From positions 127,772 through 191,771 of the forward strand of contig NZ_VRKQ01000018.1 in NCBI RefSeq assembly GCF_008056315.1: a stretch of DNA of 64,000 nucleotides. Direction: 5' to 3'. Below are positions 63,289-64,000 of the stretch, piece after piece; the stretch's first letter is position 1; the number at the start of each line of letters is the position of its first letter. The stretch comes from Seonamhaeicola maritimus. GTDB taxonomy: Bacteria > Bacteroidota > Bacteroidia > Flavobacteriales > Flavobacteriaceae. A program made the position numbers and the translations under genes. Under the pieces are notes generated by a model. It saw only the letters and a program-made list of their open reading frames with translations. It had not been told where the DNA came from and ran no database searches.

Positions 63289-64000
63289 GTGAAAACTAAT
63301 AGTTTTTTCGGGATAATAATAGTTGTAATTGCCGTTTTTACGACATTGAATTCTTATGCGAAAAAATTTACCTATAATGAAAAAAAATTGGGTGGTGACT
63401 TCAAATTAGTTTTCTATACTACTAATAAATCTGATGCCGACAAAACCGCTAATCAAACCTATTTGTACGTAGATAAATTAAACGCTATTCTAAGTAATTA
63501 TTTACTATCAAGTGAGGTTAGTCTTCTAAACAAAAAAGGAAAATATCCTAATCCGTCAATTGAATTGATTGAAGTCTTGAATTATTCACAATTGGCGTTT
63601 AACAAAACTGACGGGTATTTTGATGTTTCTATCCAGCCTTTAATAGAATTATGGAATAAGGCCGAGGAGAAGGGTAAAATCCCATCAGATAAATACCTCA
63701 GGAGAAAAGGTGCTGAGGTAGGTTTTAATGACGTGTTAAGAAATGACAACTACTGTTTAATTCTTAAAAGTAAAAGTGAACTTGAATTAGGAGGTATAGC
63801 TAAAGGTTTTATTATTGATAAAGTTTATGAGTATTTAAAAAACATGAATTTTAATTCCTTTTTAATTGAAGCCGCTGGTGATATAAGAGTTTTTGGTAGT
63901 CCTGAAGATGAAGAATATTGGACCGTGGGAGTTTCATCTAACAATCAGCATAATTATGTGGTACAATTGAAATCTGGACAAGCTATAGCTACTTCTGGTA
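63289..64000 (+). CDS. apbE: ApbE FAD:protein FMN transferase, 3' partial
   Basis: The frame is open from the stop at 63268 to the window end. There is no ATG near the N-terminus; GTG 63289 gives a clean signal peptide (MKTNSFFGIIIVVIAVFTTL, cleavage near NSYA), and TTG 63274 is an alternative. 237 residues are visible. ApbE blocks: GYFDVSIQPLIELWN, LELGGIAKGFIIDKVYEYL, LIEAAGDIRVFGS and AIATSG at the cut edge (start of the SGDY-type metal/flavin motif). It transfers FMN from FAD to Thr/Ser in [S/T]GA[S/T] sites of exported proteins. Its substrate could include the candidate flavoprotein at 17.6-18.7 kb, which is not adjacent; a partner may lie beyond the right edge. Confidence 0.92.
   Translation, partial: MKTNSFFGIIIVVIAVFTTLNSYAKKFTYNEKKLGGDFKLVFYTTNKSDADKTANQTYLYVDKLNAILSNYLLSSEVSLLNKKGKYPNPSIELIEVLNYSQLAFNKTDGYFDVSIQPLIELWNKAEEKGKIPSDKYLRRKGAEVGFNDVLRNDNYCLILKSKSELELGGIAKGFIIDKVYEYLKNMNFNSFLIEAAGDIRVFGSPEDEEYWTVGVSSNNQHNYVVQLKSGQAIATSG

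Overview
The window reads as chromosome of a marine Bacteroidota bacterium, most likely Flavobacteriaceae. Signs are low GC, lipoprotein-rich gene content, a type IX secretion type-B sorting domain, a type III glutamine synthetase, a BlaR1-like protein with TonB-plug-like repeats, TAnnTTTG-type -7 boxes in place of sigma70 boxes, few Shine-Dalgarno sequences, and a sulfatase-rich polysaccharide utilization locus (PUL). The genus cannot be named from sequence alone. I saw no tRNA, rRNA, CRISPR array, insertion sequence or phage gene.

Region 1 (1-21.9 kb) is part of a PUL for a sulfated galactan-type polysaccharide. It carries two GH127 enzymes (one cut by the window edge), a GH2, a GH42-like (possibly GH167) enzyme, three formylglycine sulfatases and a TPR/LuxR-type regulator read against them. 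A GH127 plus S1_7-like sulfatase module occurs twice. GH127 together with a GH42-like enzyme, a GH2 and S1 sulfatases recalls carrageenan loci, where GH127 acts as a 3,6-anhydro-D-galactosidase; this is inference. No SusC/SusD pair or endo-acting enzyme is visible. The locus runs into an unusual redox tail: a Tat-type FAD oxidoreductase lipoprotein, a translationally coupled exported protein with a candidate covalent FMN site (SGAT), a CstA transporter, and an XdhC/MobA-like pair for molybdenum cofactor handling without a molybdoenzyme in view. An ApbE flavin transferase, the enzyme that would load FMN on such a site, is cut by the right edge (63.3-64 kb).

Region 2 (21.9-31.3 kb) is accessory. 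It holds a 50-aa conserved-looking small protein with strong dyads upstream, a blaI/blaR1-like pair with repeated operator half-sites, a lipoprotein gene broken by an in-frame TAG, a Ca2+/Na+ exchanger, a TPR class III nucleotide cyclase with mixed base-recognition residues, and a two-gene CDP-headgroup lipid cassette. Three copies of a degenerate interspersed repeat lie in its intergenic gaps; they share a conserved end but have different hairpin stems.

Region 3 (31.3-64 kb) is mostly housekeeping: divergent glutamine synthetases (GSII and GSIII), a T9SS-exported protein, purM, B12-dependent ribonucleotide reductase, prfA, pyrF, purU, the fused B12 mutase icmF, regulators (Crp, Lrp, PAS-AraC), an MFS exporter, crcB, an M49 peptidase and several small unknown proteins. 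Rho-independent terminators and a few promoters can be placed; two terminators that follow no obvious gene mark possible small RNAs.
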